A stretch of DNA of 61,557 nucleotides, taken from an uncultured Rhodospirillaceae bacterium. Its GTDB lineage: Bacteria > Pseudomonadota > Alphaproteobacteria > Rhodospirillales > Casp-alpha2. Shown piece after piece: positions 1 to 7,903 of the stretch (position 1 is the stretch's first letter; each line of letters begins with the position of its first letter). The translations under genes were made by a program, and so were the position numbers. Under the pieces are notes generated by a model. It was not told where the DNA came from, did no database searches, and saw only the letters and a program-made list of their open reading frames with translations. The DNA is taken from NCBI GenBank assembly GCA_913030825.1, contig CAJWCU010000021.1, positions 1 to 61,557 on the forward strand. Direction: 5' to 3'.

Positions 1-581
1 ACAAGGAGCCCGCGGGCCGCGCGGTCATCAAGCAGACCGACCGGCTGGAGGTTCACTCCAAACGGTTCCTGGCATTCTCGCCGTTCTGCCTGCTGGCGAC
101 CAACAGTGCGGCGGGTGGCACCGACGTTTCGCCGCGCGGTGAGGAGCCCGGGTTCGTTCAGGTGATCGACGATCTGACGATCGCCCTGCCCGACCGCCCC
201 GGCAACAACCGCATCGACAGCTTCCGCAATATCATCGCCAACCCGGACGTCGGCCTGATCTTCCTGATCCCCGGCGTCAACGAGACGCTGCGCATCAACG
301 GCCGAGCCGAAATCCGCGACGACGAAGACCTGATGGCCCGGTTCGAAATCAACGGCAAGCTGCCGAAGTCGGTCATGCTGATTTCGATCAAGGAGGTCTT
401 CCTGCATTGCGCCAAGGCGCTGGTGCGTTCGCAGCTTTGGGACCCGGCGGCGCAGATCGCGCGCTCGGACCTGCCGCCGACGTCGCGCATGATCGCCGAC
501 ATGGCGGGCGAAGCCGGCGCCGACCTACCCCAGGAAAGCCAGGAAGAAATGTCCCGCCGGCAAAAGGAAGTGCTGTACTGA
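1..581 (+). CDS. Pyridoxamine 5'-phosphate oxidase-family (FMN-binding PPOX) protein, 5' truncated
   Basis: The reading frame is open from base 3 at the window edge, so the start lies outside. The visible part reads SPFCLLATNSAAGGTDVSPRG, then an FMN-binding split-barrel pattern (RPGNNRIDSFRNI, LIFLIPGVNETLRINGRA) and ends KEVLY. This matches the MSMEG_1061-type subfamily of PPOX flavoproteins, small cytoplasmic dimers that bind FMN or F420; the substrate cannot be told from the sequence. An internal GTG at 162 would give a shorter protein, but the in-frame sequence upstream is clearly family sequence, so the gene is longer. It stands alone on the plus strand, convergent with the receptor gene that follows. 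Confidence 0.85.
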   Translation, partial: KEPAGRAVIKQTDRLEVHSKRFLAFSPFCLLATNSAAGGTDVSPRGEEPGFVQVIDDLTIALPDRPGNNRIDSFRNIIANPDVGLIFLIPGVNETLRINGRAEIRDDEDLMARFEINGKLPKSVMLISIKEVFLHCAKALVRSQLWDPAAQIARSDLPPTSRMIADMAGEAGADLPQESQEEMSRRQKEVLY

Positions 582-647
582 GCCTAATCGGGAACCGGCG
601 GCCGACGACAGATGCCGCCGACCGCTGGCCCTGATAGAAGGCTCAAG

Positions 648-2720
648 CTACCAGGTCGCTTGTAGCCCAACGAACATTGCCCGCCCGGTTCCGGGTTCGA
701 ATAACGCGGACGTGTCCGTTGCCGTCGCGGCGACCGACGTGCTGGCCACATATTTCTGATTCAGCAGATTACGGGCATCGAGATAGAGCGAGACGTTCTC
801 GGTCACGTCATACCCCGCCTTGAAACCCAACAAGGCGTAGGACTTGCTGGAGACCGTATTGGCATTGTCGACGTAATAGGCCTGCGGCACCCATTCCAGG
901 TTCGGCCCGGCAAAGAAACCTGTCGGGTGCTTGTACATCACCTCGGCCCGGATGAAGTGACGCGGCGCCCCCGGAAGGTCGTTATCTCCCCAACTGGCGT
1001 CATCGTCGAAGGTGAAGTGGTTCAAGGTGTAACTGGCGTTCAGCCAAAGCGCGTCGGGACGATCCCCGCCTTCCCAAAGGCCTTCCAGAAACGCCCATCC
1101 GATCCCGGCCTCGATGCCTTGATGGATGGTGTCGTCTGCGTTGGTCACACTGTAGTTGCCTCCGCCAAGATCGAAGAATTGGAATTCGTTCTTCAGATGC
1201 GCGCGGTAGACGGCAATGTCCCAGGTCAGGCCCGGGCGGCTGCCGCGGGTACCGATTTCCAGGGTCGTCGCTTCCTGGGCCTCGGTTTCCGACAAAGTCG
1301 CATTCGTAAAGTTCAGTTCACCGAAGGTCGGCGCCTCGGCGCTGCGCGACAGGTTGCCGAAGACCTGCCACTCGGGATCGACCCGCCATAGTAGGCCGAC
1401 CTTGGGATTGGCGAAGGTGTACTCGTTTTCGCCCGAGGTGTTCGTCGCGTTGTCGAATTCATCGATCCGCTCCCGCGTCGAATGCATGACCTGGAGGCCG
1501 GCGACCAAGGTCAGGTCCGGGCGCAGGTCGAAGGCGTTTTCCGCATAGGCGATGTAGTTAAACGACCGATCCTCGGACGCCGATTGCATGGCGCCCTTAT
1601 TGCCGCCCGTGTTGGTGAACTGCTTGTTGTCGACCCAGCCGCCGGAGAGCGTGACGCCCAGGGTCAAGCGGTTCTCGTGACCGGCGATCTGCCGTTCATC
1701 GACGGCGCGGGCGTAGGCGCCGAAGTCGCGGTAGTTGTAATCCAGGTATTGAAAGATGGGATGGATCAACTGCTTGGCGACGCCGTACCCGCCGACCTCG
1801 ATCGTCGTCGGGCCCAGGTTCCAGGCCGTCTTGTTGGATAGGCGCGCGGATTCGATATTCCGCTGGTAGTTCTGATTCAGGTTGTTGGTCGCCGCCGTCT
1901 TGGGCGAGGTCAACGCCGAGGTCTTGGTCACCGTGCCCGGGATATGCTGATGAATATCCGAAAGCGCCACGTAGAACCGGGTTTCCAGGTCTTCATCGAT
2001 CTTCCACCCGACATTGCCCGAGGCGCGCTTGGAATAACCGCCGCTGTGGTCGCGGAAGCCTTCCGATTGCAGGCGGGCGGCCGTCAGGAAGCCGTCGAAA
2101 TCTCCGGACACACCGCCGGTGCTGACCTGCTGCCGGTTGAAACCGAAGCTGCCGACATCGGCGCGGGCCTGCACGGCGTCGGCGTCATATCCGGTGGGCG
2201 AGACGAAGTTCAACACCCCGCCCAGGGTATTGGTGCCGTAGCGCAGGCCGTTGGCGCCCTTGTAGACCTCGACGTAGCGATAGGCCGTGGGGTCCAGTTC
2301 CTGGAAATCGGTGCTGCCGTCGGCGGCATTGATCGGCACGCCGTCTTGATACATCTGGATGCCGCGCATGTGGAAATTGCGCGACAGGCCCGATCCCCGG
2401 ATTGAGAGGCGCGTGTCCTCGCCCCATTTGGGCTGCACGAACACACCCGGAGTGTATTCGAGAACTTCTTTCAAGGTCTGGGCCGAAGTCTTTTTCCAGA
2501 CATCGTCGGGAACGATCTCGACCGCGCCCGGCGTGGTTTCGATGGCCCGGCGGGCCCCTGCGGTCGTCGGCACGGTCAAGGACGGCTCGGCCGTCCCGGT
2601 GACGGTGACCATGGGAAGTTCGACCGGCTCGTCGGCACGGGCGGATACCATCGCGACGGGGGCCGCGAGCACGGCCAGGAGGACGGCGCGCTTCGCCGCC
2701 ACATGGAAGTTATGCGTCAT
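648..2720 (-). CDS. TonB-dependent outer-membrane receptor, probable copper or metal-complex uptake
   Basis: A 690-residue protein with a signal peptide ending near ARA-DEP (about residue 29), a TonB-box-like PMVTVTGT, a plug domain (about 55-170; KEVLEYTPGVFV, SIRGSGLSRNFHMRG, DGVPINAADGS, YVEVYKGANGLRYG) and a beta-barrel to the C-terminal aromatic LQATW. Such receptors sit in the outer membrane and import metal chelates using ExbB-ExbD-TonB energy. The plug resembles FecA/PfeA-type siderophore receptors. The gene is the last of a minus-strand operon after DUF2946 and YcnI (24-base gap); those families are linked to copper, so copper is the inferred cargo. An iron-siderophore role cannot be excluded. 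Confidence 0.9.
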   Translation of the reverse strand: MTHNFHVAAKRAVLLAVLAAPVAMVSARADEPVELPMVTVTGTAEPSLTVPTTAGARRAIETTPGAVEIVPDDVWKKTSAQTLKEVLEYTPGVFVQPKWGEDTRLSIRGSGLSRNFHMRGIQMYQDGVPINAADGSTDFQELDPTAYRYVEVYKGANGLRYGTNTLGGVLNFVSPTGYDADAVQARADVGSFGFNRQQVSTGGVSGDFDGFLTAARLQSEGFRDHSGGYSKRASGNVGWKIDEDLETRFYVALSDIHQHIPGTVTKTSALTSPKTAATNNLNQNYQRNIESARLSNKTAWNLGPTTIEVGGYGVAKQLIHPIFQYLDYNYRDFGAYARAVDERQIAGHENRLTLGVTLSGGWVDNKQFTNTGGNKGAMQSASEDRSFNYIAYAENAFDLRPDLTLVAGLQVMHSTRERIDEFDNATNTSGENEYTFANPKVGLLWRVDPEWQVFGNLSRSAEAPTFGELNFTNATLSETEAQEATTLEIGTRGSRPGLTWDIAVYRAHLKNEFQFFDLGGGNYSVTNADDTIHQGIEAGIGWAFLEGLWEGGDRPDALWLNASYTLNHFTFDDDASWGDNDLPGAPRHFIRAEVMYKHPTGFFAGPNLEWVPQAYYVDNANTVSSKSYALLGFKAGYDVTENVSLYLDARNLLNQKYVASTSVAATATDTSALFEPGTGRAMFVGLQATW

Positions 2721-2744
2721 TGATTTCGTCTTTCGAAAAGTATG

Positions 2745-3275
2745 TCAGGGCTTGGGAAGAAGGCGCAGCGCCGGGGCCGGCGACGTCACATCGTGGGACG
2801 TCTTGCCCACGGGCGGTATCTCCGCCCAGTCGCGGGCACCCTGCTCGCACTTCTGCAGCACAGGAAAATGAAGAACATCGCCCGGCGCCGAGGCCGGCAG
2901 TTTCATCTGGATGCCGAATTCATCGAAGTAGGCATCCGGCAGCGGCCCGCCGGTCCAGGTGATGCGGGCGACGCGGTCGGTGATGACCTTGCCGTGATAG
3001 CCTTTGACCGGCTCCGCAAGCGGTTCGCGTTCGATCTCGATGCGCCAGCCCGGCTTGAGTTGCGGGCGGACATACATCGTGCCCATGGGCAGGGTGACGG
3101 TGATGGAAACGGTTCCCGATCCGGAACATCCGTGGCCGACCCGCAAGGCCGACTTGAAATAGCTTCCGGCGACCGCTTCGCGGGTGTCGAGAACGATATG
3201 GGCCTGGGCGCCGGTCACGGCGGCACAGGTCATGGTGGCGGCACAGACGGCCGCCTTCACGTAGTTGAAGGACAT
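2745..3275 (-). CDS. YcnI-family (DUF1775) periplasmic copper-binding protein
   Basis: A 176-residue exported protein. The signal peptide ends AQA, placing His26 (AHIVLDTREA) at the mature N-terminus; in characterised YcnI this histidine forms the mono-histidine brace for Cu(II). The domain core has YFKSALRVGHGCSGSGTVSI, the RPQLKPGW motif and a late Trp. Unlike Gram-positive YcnI it has no C-terminal membrane anchor, so it is presumably soluble in the periplasm. I chose ATG 3275 because GGGG lies about 9 bases upstream and the signal peptide starts there; a start at 3287 is possible, and longer extensions overlap the upstream gene. It lies between DUF2946 and the receptor in one operon. A copper chaperone role is inferred from the family. 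Confidence 0.88.
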   Translation of the reverse strand: MSFNYVKAAVCAATMTCAAVTGAQAHIVLDTREAVAGSYFKSALRVGHGCSGSGTVSITVTLPMGTMYVRPQLKPGWRIEIEREPLAEPVKGYHGKVITDRVARITWTGGPLPDAYFDEFGIQMKLPASAPGDVLHFPVLQKCEQGARDWAEIPPVGKTSHDVTSPAPALRLLPKP

Positions 3276-3348
3276 GGCAAACCCCATTTGCTGAAGAACG
3301 CCGGCGGGCGGCCCCCCATGGCGGAGGGCCCCGTCGGCAGGAAGAAAA

Positions 3349-3735
3349 TCAGCCGAGGTTCGCGGGAGGTGCTCTGGAACCGAGATAGGAAGAGAAGATG
3401 CGCGGGCTAGGAACCTGATCGCGCCGGATATGGTGCACAACCGCGACGGCGGCCATGCGGTGCACGTTGGGCGCATCTTCTTGGTCGACGGCCTTGGCGG
3501 CGACCTTGAAAAACGGACAGCTGAAGCCCCCCGTTTCAGGTGCCCCATCGGGGAATGCAGGGTCTACCGGCTGCCCTGTCTCATCGATGGTGATGGTTTT
3601 GAAACCGGCGCCGGTACAGATGACGACTTCGTAGATACCGGCCTTGGCGTCGGCGATATTCGGCATGAAGCCGGCGGGGACAGCAAGCTGCAGAGCGAAC
3701 AGGAACGCCGCCAAGCGCGCGACGGACCGTCGCAC
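3349..3735 (-). CDS. DUF2946-family exported protein of a copper-associated operon
   Basis: About 128 residues from a GTG at 3735, preceded by GGGGTGAG six bases upstream; that Shine-Dalgarno decided the start over a 157-codon reading from 3822. It has a hydrophobic N-terminal segment (AAFLFALQLAVPAGFMP), the DUF2946 signatures GFMP and VVICTGAG, a GGFSCPFF stretch where many members read CPFC, histidines VHH, and the SRAPPA tail seen in the family. The function of DUF2946 is unknown; members often accompany copper receptors of the OprC type. First gene of the operon with YcnI and the receptor. The loss of the last cysteine of the usual CPFC is worth noting. Confidence 0.8.
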   Translation of the reverse strand: MRRSVARLAAFLFALQLAVPAGFMPNIADAKAGIYEVVICTGAGFKTITIDETGQPVDPAFPDGAPETGGFSCPFFKVAAKAVDQEDAPNVHRMAAVAVVHHIRRDQVPSPRIFSSYLGSRAPPANLG

Positions 3736-3754
3736 CGAGAACTCACCCCTTGAT

Positions 3755-3784
3755 CTTAATCCCCATCGCATGACGGGGATTAAG
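3755..3784 (-). promoter_or_regulatory. Perfect inverted repeat overlapping the predicted -10 of the DUF2946-YcnI-receptor operon
   Basis: CTTAATCCCC, a 10-base spacer, then GGGGATTAAG: ten-base perfect arms. On the minus strand a plausible promoter has -35 TGGACA (3807-3802), a 17-base spacer and -10 CTTAAT (3784-3779), so the outer arm covers the -10. This is the geometry of a repressor operator; alternatively it folds as a hairpin just before the Shine-Dalgarno. The regulator is unknown; a metal-responsive one is inferred from the operon. Confidence 0.6.
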
Positions 3785-3821
3785 CATCCGTCCGGAAGTC
3801 TTGTCCAGGGATTATTGTGCA

Positions 3822-3841
3822 CCGCGTCATTTATGACGCGG
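3822..3841. repeat. Near-perfect 20-base palindrome between the small membrane-protein gene and the metal operon
   Basis: CCGCGTCAT, TT, ATGACGCGG: nine-base arms with a two-base centre, starting nine bases beyond the stop codon of the 3850-4326 gene. No T-run follows on either strand, so it is either a weak terminator hairpin or an operator for the operon reading away to the left. Confidence 0.5.
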
Positions 3842-3849
3842 CGACGACC

Positions 3850-4326
3850 TTATCGCGGCCAGCGCGGCAGCGCGTCCAATCCCATGTAGCTGATCGCCGC
3901 CCCCAAGATCACCGTGGCGATCATGAACCCCAGCAGCGTATAGCGGTGGAAGTTGCCTTCCTTCGCCGACTTGATCGCCTGAATTTTTCGAAACAGCGGG
4001 CTGAAATGGCGGGTCACGGCCCGGATGCGCTGCAGTTCGTTGTGCTGCCAGAATTGATAGACCACCAGCATGAAGATCGACGCGCAAGTCATCAGAATGA
4101 TCATCGCCGTCAGCTTGTTGATGATCGGGGCGCCCGCGTTGATGAATTTGGCGATCACTAGAAAGGCCGCGAAAACCGCCAAGGTCGAGCCGACCGTCCA
4201 CCATTGCTGTGCCTTGACGAACAAGAGGGCGTCGTTCGCCTTGTTGTAGATCAGTGCCAATTCATCCCGCACGGCGTCGTCGATGGGGTTTTCCTGAACG
4301 GCATCGTTATCGTCGATATCAGCCAT
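3850..4326 (-). CDS. Conserved-type integral membrane protein, function unknown
   Basis: 158 residues from ATG 4326, preceded by AAGGAG. An acidic cytoplasmic-like N-terminus (ADIDDNDAVQENPIDDAV) is followed by hydrophobic segments near residues 44-62 (WWTVGSTLAVFAAFLVIAKF), 70-92 (KLTAMIILMTCASIFMLVVY) and 130-150 (LLGFMIATVILGAAISYMG). No catalytic motif is visible. It follows the ExbB/ExbD-like module on the same strand after 113 bases and may belong to it; that link is inferred from position only. Confidence 0.7.
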   Translation of the reverse strand: MADIDDNDAVQENPIDDAVRDELALIYNKANDALLFVKAQQWWTVGSTLAVFAAFLVIAKFINAGAPIINKLTAMIILMTCASIFMLVVYQFWQHNELQRIRAVTRHFSPLFRKIQAIKSAKEGNFHRYTLLGFMIATVILGAAISYMGLDALPRWPR

Positions 4327-4439
4327 GATATTGCTCCTTCGCAAATGACCGAGATGGGAAAGACAGCGCAATATGCGTGCCAATCTCCCTATGCCTAAGG
4401 TCTAGCCCCCTGATTTCAGGGGAAAACTCGGTCAGGCCG

Positions 4440-4958
4440 TCAGATCTTGAATTCGCGCGGGTCGATGATGCGCGGCGGCACCTGCGGCGCCTTCATGGGC
4501 GGCTGGGGCGGCGGTTGGATTTCCACGTTCATATCGCCAAGGTCTTCCGGCCCCTGTTTCGAGAACGGATTGGTGATGACCAGGACCGAGTTGCGCCGAA
4601 CGGCATCTTCCAGGCCATCCTGAATCTGTTCGGCAAAGCGGGGGTTCCAGGGGATCGAAAAATACCGGGGTTCCGTCTCCCCGGCGAGGCGCAGCCAGAG
4701 AAAGATGCGTTCGCCCTCTTCGAAATCAACGCCCAGAACGATGGCCTTTTCCCGTTCCCGGTCGAACCAGGCGAAGGCCATCGGCTTAGGCCGGGACAGC
4801 ATCTCCATCATCTGCACATAGGCGAGCGGCAGAAGCAACGTCACGGCCGCGACGGCGGCGAACCGCACCCAGGTCTTGCGCGGCGCCCAGACGGCGAGTG
4901 CGCCAAGCACGAAGGCAGTCAGGGCAAGACCCGTGAAGATGTAATAGATGATGTCCAT
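4440..4958 (-). CDS. Membrane-anchored protein of the ExbB/ExbD-like module, function unknown
   Basis: 172 residues with two hydrophobic segments (about 4-25 and 32-50), then a soluble part containing WFDREREKAIVLGVDF, IFLWLRLAGETEPRYFSIPW and a proline-rich tail (PPPQPPMKAPQVPPR). The IFLWL..PRYFSIPW stretch, with alternating hydrophobic residues, suggests a small beta-rich domain, but I recognise no family. It lies 18 bases downstream of the ExbD-like gene, so is almost certainly co-transcribed, and may be the third component of that complex. The proline-rich tail could span periplasm or bind a partner; this is inference. Confidence 0.7.
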   Translation of the reverse strand: MDIIYYIFTGLALTAFVLGALAVWAPRKTWVRFAAVAAVTLLLPLAYVQMMEMLSRPKPMAFAWFDREREKAIVLGVDFEEGERIFLWLRLAGETEPRYFSIPWNPRFAEQIQDGLEDAVRRNSVLVITNPFSKQGPEDLGDMNVEIQPPPQPPMKAPQVPPRIIDPREFKI

Positions 4959-4976
4959 ACCGTCCCGCCTGTTCGT

Positions 4977-5579
4977 TCAATTCAATTCCGTGATCAGGGG
5001 CTTGCGCAGTTTGCTGACGCTGCCGTCAACCAGATGCCCGTCGTCGCTCAGCCTGAAACGAAAGGCCGTCTCTTCCTGGTTCTTGGACCGCAATTCGACC
5101 GTCGTCGCGGCGATCTGTTCCGGTTCCTCCAACGGGCGTTTGATGCTGACCACGACGCGGACGGGGATGCGGCGGCCCGGCGGCAGGGGTCCGTACATAT
5201 GCACGTTGACCACGTATTCCCCCGCCGGCACGCCGCGGCTGTAGGACATTTCGTAATTGCGGTCGGTGGCGTCGCCTTCCGTGCCCAGGTCGTCGCGCAG
5301 CAGGTTGAAGGTCAGGCCCGACTGGTTCCAGAACCCGACCGGCAATTCCCCCGGCGCCTTGACCCACAAGTCCACGTCATAGGGCATGTCATTGGGCCAA
5401 TGCATTTCGACCATGACGTTGCCGGGTGCCTTGGCTTCTTCCTGTTCTTCTTGGGGCGGCTGCAGATGGGGCAACAGCATTACCACCATCGCGACGAAGC
5501 CGATCAGGGCCAACAGGATGACGTCGCGGAAGACTGTTCCGGCGGTGTCTTCATCATCCAGGTAATCGAGGTCTTCCAT
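4977..5579 (-). CDS. ExbD/TolR-like proton-channel partner with a non-standard periplasmic domain
   Basis: 200 residues. The acidic N-terminus leads into one membrane segment, TVFRDVILLALIGFVAMVVML, which aligns with the ExbD/TolR segment PFIDVMLVLLIFF; Asp19 takes the place of the proton-carrying aspartate of ExbD, TolR and MotB. The rest is not the usual ExbD periplasmic fold: it has MPYDVDLWVKAPG and PAGEYVVNVHMYG, a pattern like the DUF2135-type beta-sandwich (DVDLxVxxP...GEYxVxV). It follows the ExbB-like gene by 30 bases. A role as the stator partner in an ion-driven envelope machine is inferred. Confidence 0.75.
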   Translation of the reverse strand: MEDLDYLDDEDTAGTVFRDVILLALIGFVAMVVMLLPHLQPPQEEQEEAKAPGNVMVEMHWPNDMPYDVDLWVKAPGELPVGFWNQSGLTFNLLRDDLGTEGDATDRNYEMSYSRGVPAGEYVVNVHMYGPLPPGRRIPVRVVVSIKRPLEEPEQIAATTVELRSKNQEETAFRFRLSDDGHLVDGSVSKLRKPLITELN

Positions 5580-5609
5580 CGCTTGGGGATCCGCCCGCCG
5601 CCGCCTGCT

Positions 5610-6338
5610 CTATTCCGCCGCCGCGCGCTGACCGGCCGCACCCTCGGCACTGTCCGGTACCGCCTGCATCGCCGTGGTCAACAGACCGACCGTGCCCGAA
5701 ACCAGGATGCGGTGATTGACGATCAGCCAGACGTAGAGGATCGCGCCGACAAGGGTGGTGTTGAGCGCGACGGACATGCCGCCGATCAGCGTCGCGACCA
5801 TGGCGCCGACCTTGTTGGCGTCGGACGCCGCCGCCGGATCAACCCCCGAAAGTGAAATGATGAACCCGATCACCGTCCCGATCAGCCCCAAGAGGACCAG
5901 CGAGTTCGCGATATGGCGCACCCCGACGATCCGATTGGTCAGGGTCAAACGCAGGACCTGGGCCGCCCGTTCGGCCGTGCGGTCGTCGCCGCCCGCGACG
6001 GTGGTGAGATAGCGCGCGACCGGCGAGCCGCCCTCGGGCCGGCGGTCGCGCAGTTCGATGGTCTGGCGGCTGATCTGCCAAACCTTCCAGGCCGCGAGAA
6101 CCGCGCCGTAAAGGAACACGGCACAAATCACACCGGTCAGTTCGAGAAGCGGTGCATCGATGATGGGATCGAGCCAGCCCTGTAAATAGGCGGCGACGGC
6201 GAACCCCAGTGCGACGACGTTCACCAGAAGAAAATGCGCAACAAGCAGATACCGGTACAGCATCGACTGGACATCCTTATCCAGCACCCGGATCCGGCCG
6301 GGCACCTCGGCCCTTATATCACGTTCGCCCGCTTTCAT
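5610..6338 (-). CDS. MotA/TolQ/ExbB-family proton channel subunit
   Basis: 242 residues with hydrophobic segments near 27-50, 62-85, 140-165 and 178-205. The last two carry the family core: NSLVLLGLIGTVIGFIISLSGV and GGMSVALNTTLVGAILYVW. Family members form pentamers in the inner membrane around a dimer of ExbD/TolR/MotB-type helices and turn proton flow into movement. The start is ATG 6338 with only a weak GAG upstream; Met26 is an alternative. It is first in the module ahead of the ExbD-like gene. No TonB, TolA, TolB, OmpA-like or flagellar gene is adjacent, so the powered partner is unknown. Confidence 0.85.
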   Translation of the reverse strand: MKAGERDIRAEVPGRIRVLDKDVQSMLYRYLLVAHFLLVNVVALGFAVAAYLQGWLDPIIDAPLLELTGVICAVFLYGAVLAAWKVWQISRQTIELRDRRPEGGSPVARYLTTVAGGDDRTAERAAQVLRLTLTNRIVGVRHIANSLVLLGLIGTVIGFIISLSGVDPAAASDANKVGAMVATLIGGMSVALNTTLVGAILYVWLIVNHRILVSGTVGLLTTAMQAVPDSAEGAAGQRAAAE

Positions 6339-6481
6339 CGCTCAATTCGCATATGCCGTGGGAACCGGCGCACCTTCGACGCCCTTCACGGAAACCGTTG
6401 GCCTGAGGATGCCGGCGCGGGTAATCTCCCGCCCAAAGAAGAACAACAATTCGGACCAACGACTAGAGGGAAGCGCCCGCC

Positions 6482-7831
6482 ATGACCCCCGGCGCCCGCG
6501 TACAGGCCTGTATCGAACTTTTGGCGCAGATCGCCGCCGAGGCACAGGATTCCAGCACCGTCATCGACGCCTATTTCCGCACCCGCCGCTATGCCGGGTC
6601 CGGCGACCGTCGCGCGGTCACGCATCGCGTATACGAAAACCTGCGCCACCGCGCGCGCCTGGATTGGTGGATACAGCGCACGGGCGTGGCGCTGGATTCA
6701 TCGCCGCGCACCCGCATCATCGCGCAGATGGCCGTCTACGAGCGCAGCTCGCCGGATGAACTGGCGCGGCTGTTTTCCGGCACCCGCCATTGCCCGCCGA
6801 CCTTGAACAACCGCGAACAGGAATTGGCGGAATCCCTATATGGCCGCCCGCCCATGCACATCGACATGCCCGATTGGGTACGCCTGGAATATCCGTCCTG
6901 GATGGGGCCCAGCCTGCGCACGATTTTCGGCGACCGCCTGGAAATCGAATTGCAGGCCCTGAGCCAGACCGCGCCTGTGGACCTTCGGGTCAACACCCTG
7001 AAATCGACGCGGGAAGAGGTTCAGGCGATGTTGGCGGACGACGGGGTCGAGGTCGAGCCGACGGACCTCTCGCCTTTGGGCCTGCGCCTGACCGGTCGGT
7101 CGCGCCTGGGCGGAACCATGGCCTACAAGCGCGGCCTGTTCGACGTTCAGGACGAAGGCTCGCAATTGATCGCCCTGCTCTGCGGCGTCCGCCCGGGCAT
7201 GACCGTGGTCGATTACTGCGCCGGTGCGGGCGGCAAGACGCTGGCCCTGGCGGCGGCGCTCGGCGACGACGCGTCATCCGGCGGCGGCGGCGGCGACCGG
7301 CGGCCGCGCGGGCGGCTGATCGCCTGCGACGTGTCGCGCTACCGCATGGACCGCATGGCACCGCGCCTGAAACGGGCCGGGGCGACCATGGTCCGCCGCC
7401 AGGTCGTGACGGCGCGCGACGACAGTTGGGTCAAGGCCAACCACGAAATGGCCGACCGCGTTCTGGCCGACGTGCCCTGCACCGGAACCGGCGCCTGGCG
7501 GCGCAACCTGGACGCCAAATGGCGGTTTCAGCCGGATGACCTGGACCATCTGATCGAGATGCAACGTCAGATCGTCGAACAGGCTGCCTCGTTGGTCGCC
7601 CCCGGCGGCCGGCTGATCTACGCGACCTGTTCTTTGCTGCGCGAGGAGAACGAGGAACAACTGGATTGGATCGCCGAGAACCTGCCGGGGTTCCGGGTTA
7701 TCCCGGTCGAAAATGTCTGGGCGGAGACGATCGGCGGCGCGCAACCGGGTCAAGGCCGGTACATGCGGTTGTCTCCGGCATCAACCGGAACGGATGGTTT
7801 TTTCTGCGCGGTACTGGAAAAATCACCGTAG
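6482..7831 (+). CDS. rsmB: 16S rRNA cytosine-C5 methyltransferase, RsmB/NOL1/NOP2 family
   Basis: 449 residues, start preceded by AGAGGGAA. The N-terminal 150 residues are helical and NusB-like; the C-terminal methyltransferase has the SAM-binding VVDYCAGAGGKTLALAAAL, the motif IV cysteine in ADVPCTGTGAWRRNLDAKW and the catalytic motif VI cysteine in YATCSLLREENEEQ. RsmB makes m5C967 of 16S rRNA in E. coli. A glycine-rich stretch (SSGGGGGDRRPRG) is inserted after the first SAM motif. RsmB itself is the best guess; RsmF and other paralogues share these motifs. It is plus strand, divergent from the ExbB-like operon. Confidence 0.85.
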   Translation: MTPGARVQACIELLAQIAAEAQDSSTVIDAYFRTRRYAGSGDRRAVTHRVYENLRHRARLDWWIQRTGVALDSSPRTRIIAQMAVYERSSPDELARLFSGTRHCPPTLNNREQELAESLYGRPPMHIDMPDWVRLEYPSWMGPSLRTIFGDRLEIELQALSQTAPVDLRVNTLKSTREEVQAMLADDGVEVEPTDLSPLGLRLTGRSRLGGTMAYKRGLFDVQDEGSQLIALLCGVRPGMTVVDYCAGAGGKTLALAAALGDDASSGGGGGDRRPRGRLIACDVSRYRMDRMAPRLKRAGATMVRRQVVTARDDSWVKANHEMADRVLADVPCTGTGAWRRNLDAKWRFQPDDLDHLIEMQRQIVEQAASLVAPGGRLIYATCSLLREENEEQLDWIAENLPGFRVIPVENVWAETIGGAQPGQGRYMRLSPASTGTDGFFCAVLEKSP

Positions 7832-7833
7832 AT

Positions 7834-7843
7834 TTGTATACAA
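7834..7843. promoter_or_regulatory. Palindromic operator TTGTATACAA upstream of the TauD-like gene
   Basis: The palindrome TTGTATACAA lies 61 bases before the dioxygenase ATG, and the flanked 12-mer TTTGTATACAAT occurs again, identical, at 20748-20759 upstream of the ThDP decarboxylase operon. The form resembles sites of GntR-family repressors. TATACA inside it could serve as a -10, so binding would block transcription. Confidence 0.5.
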
Positions 7844-7903
7844 TTCCAAACGCCGAATGAAAAAAACCTCCATCACGGCGCTCAATCCGAGTGAGGAAGC
7901 CCC

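Noticed and set aside
4377-5855. A 492-codon plus-strand frame across the ExbB/ExbD-like operon
   Set aside because: His/Arg/Asp/Gly-rich composition with no domain, antisense to genes with clear membrane topology and tight operon spacing.
6639-6644. GTATAC inside rsmB as another operator copy
   Set aside because: Flanks do not match and it is within a coding region.
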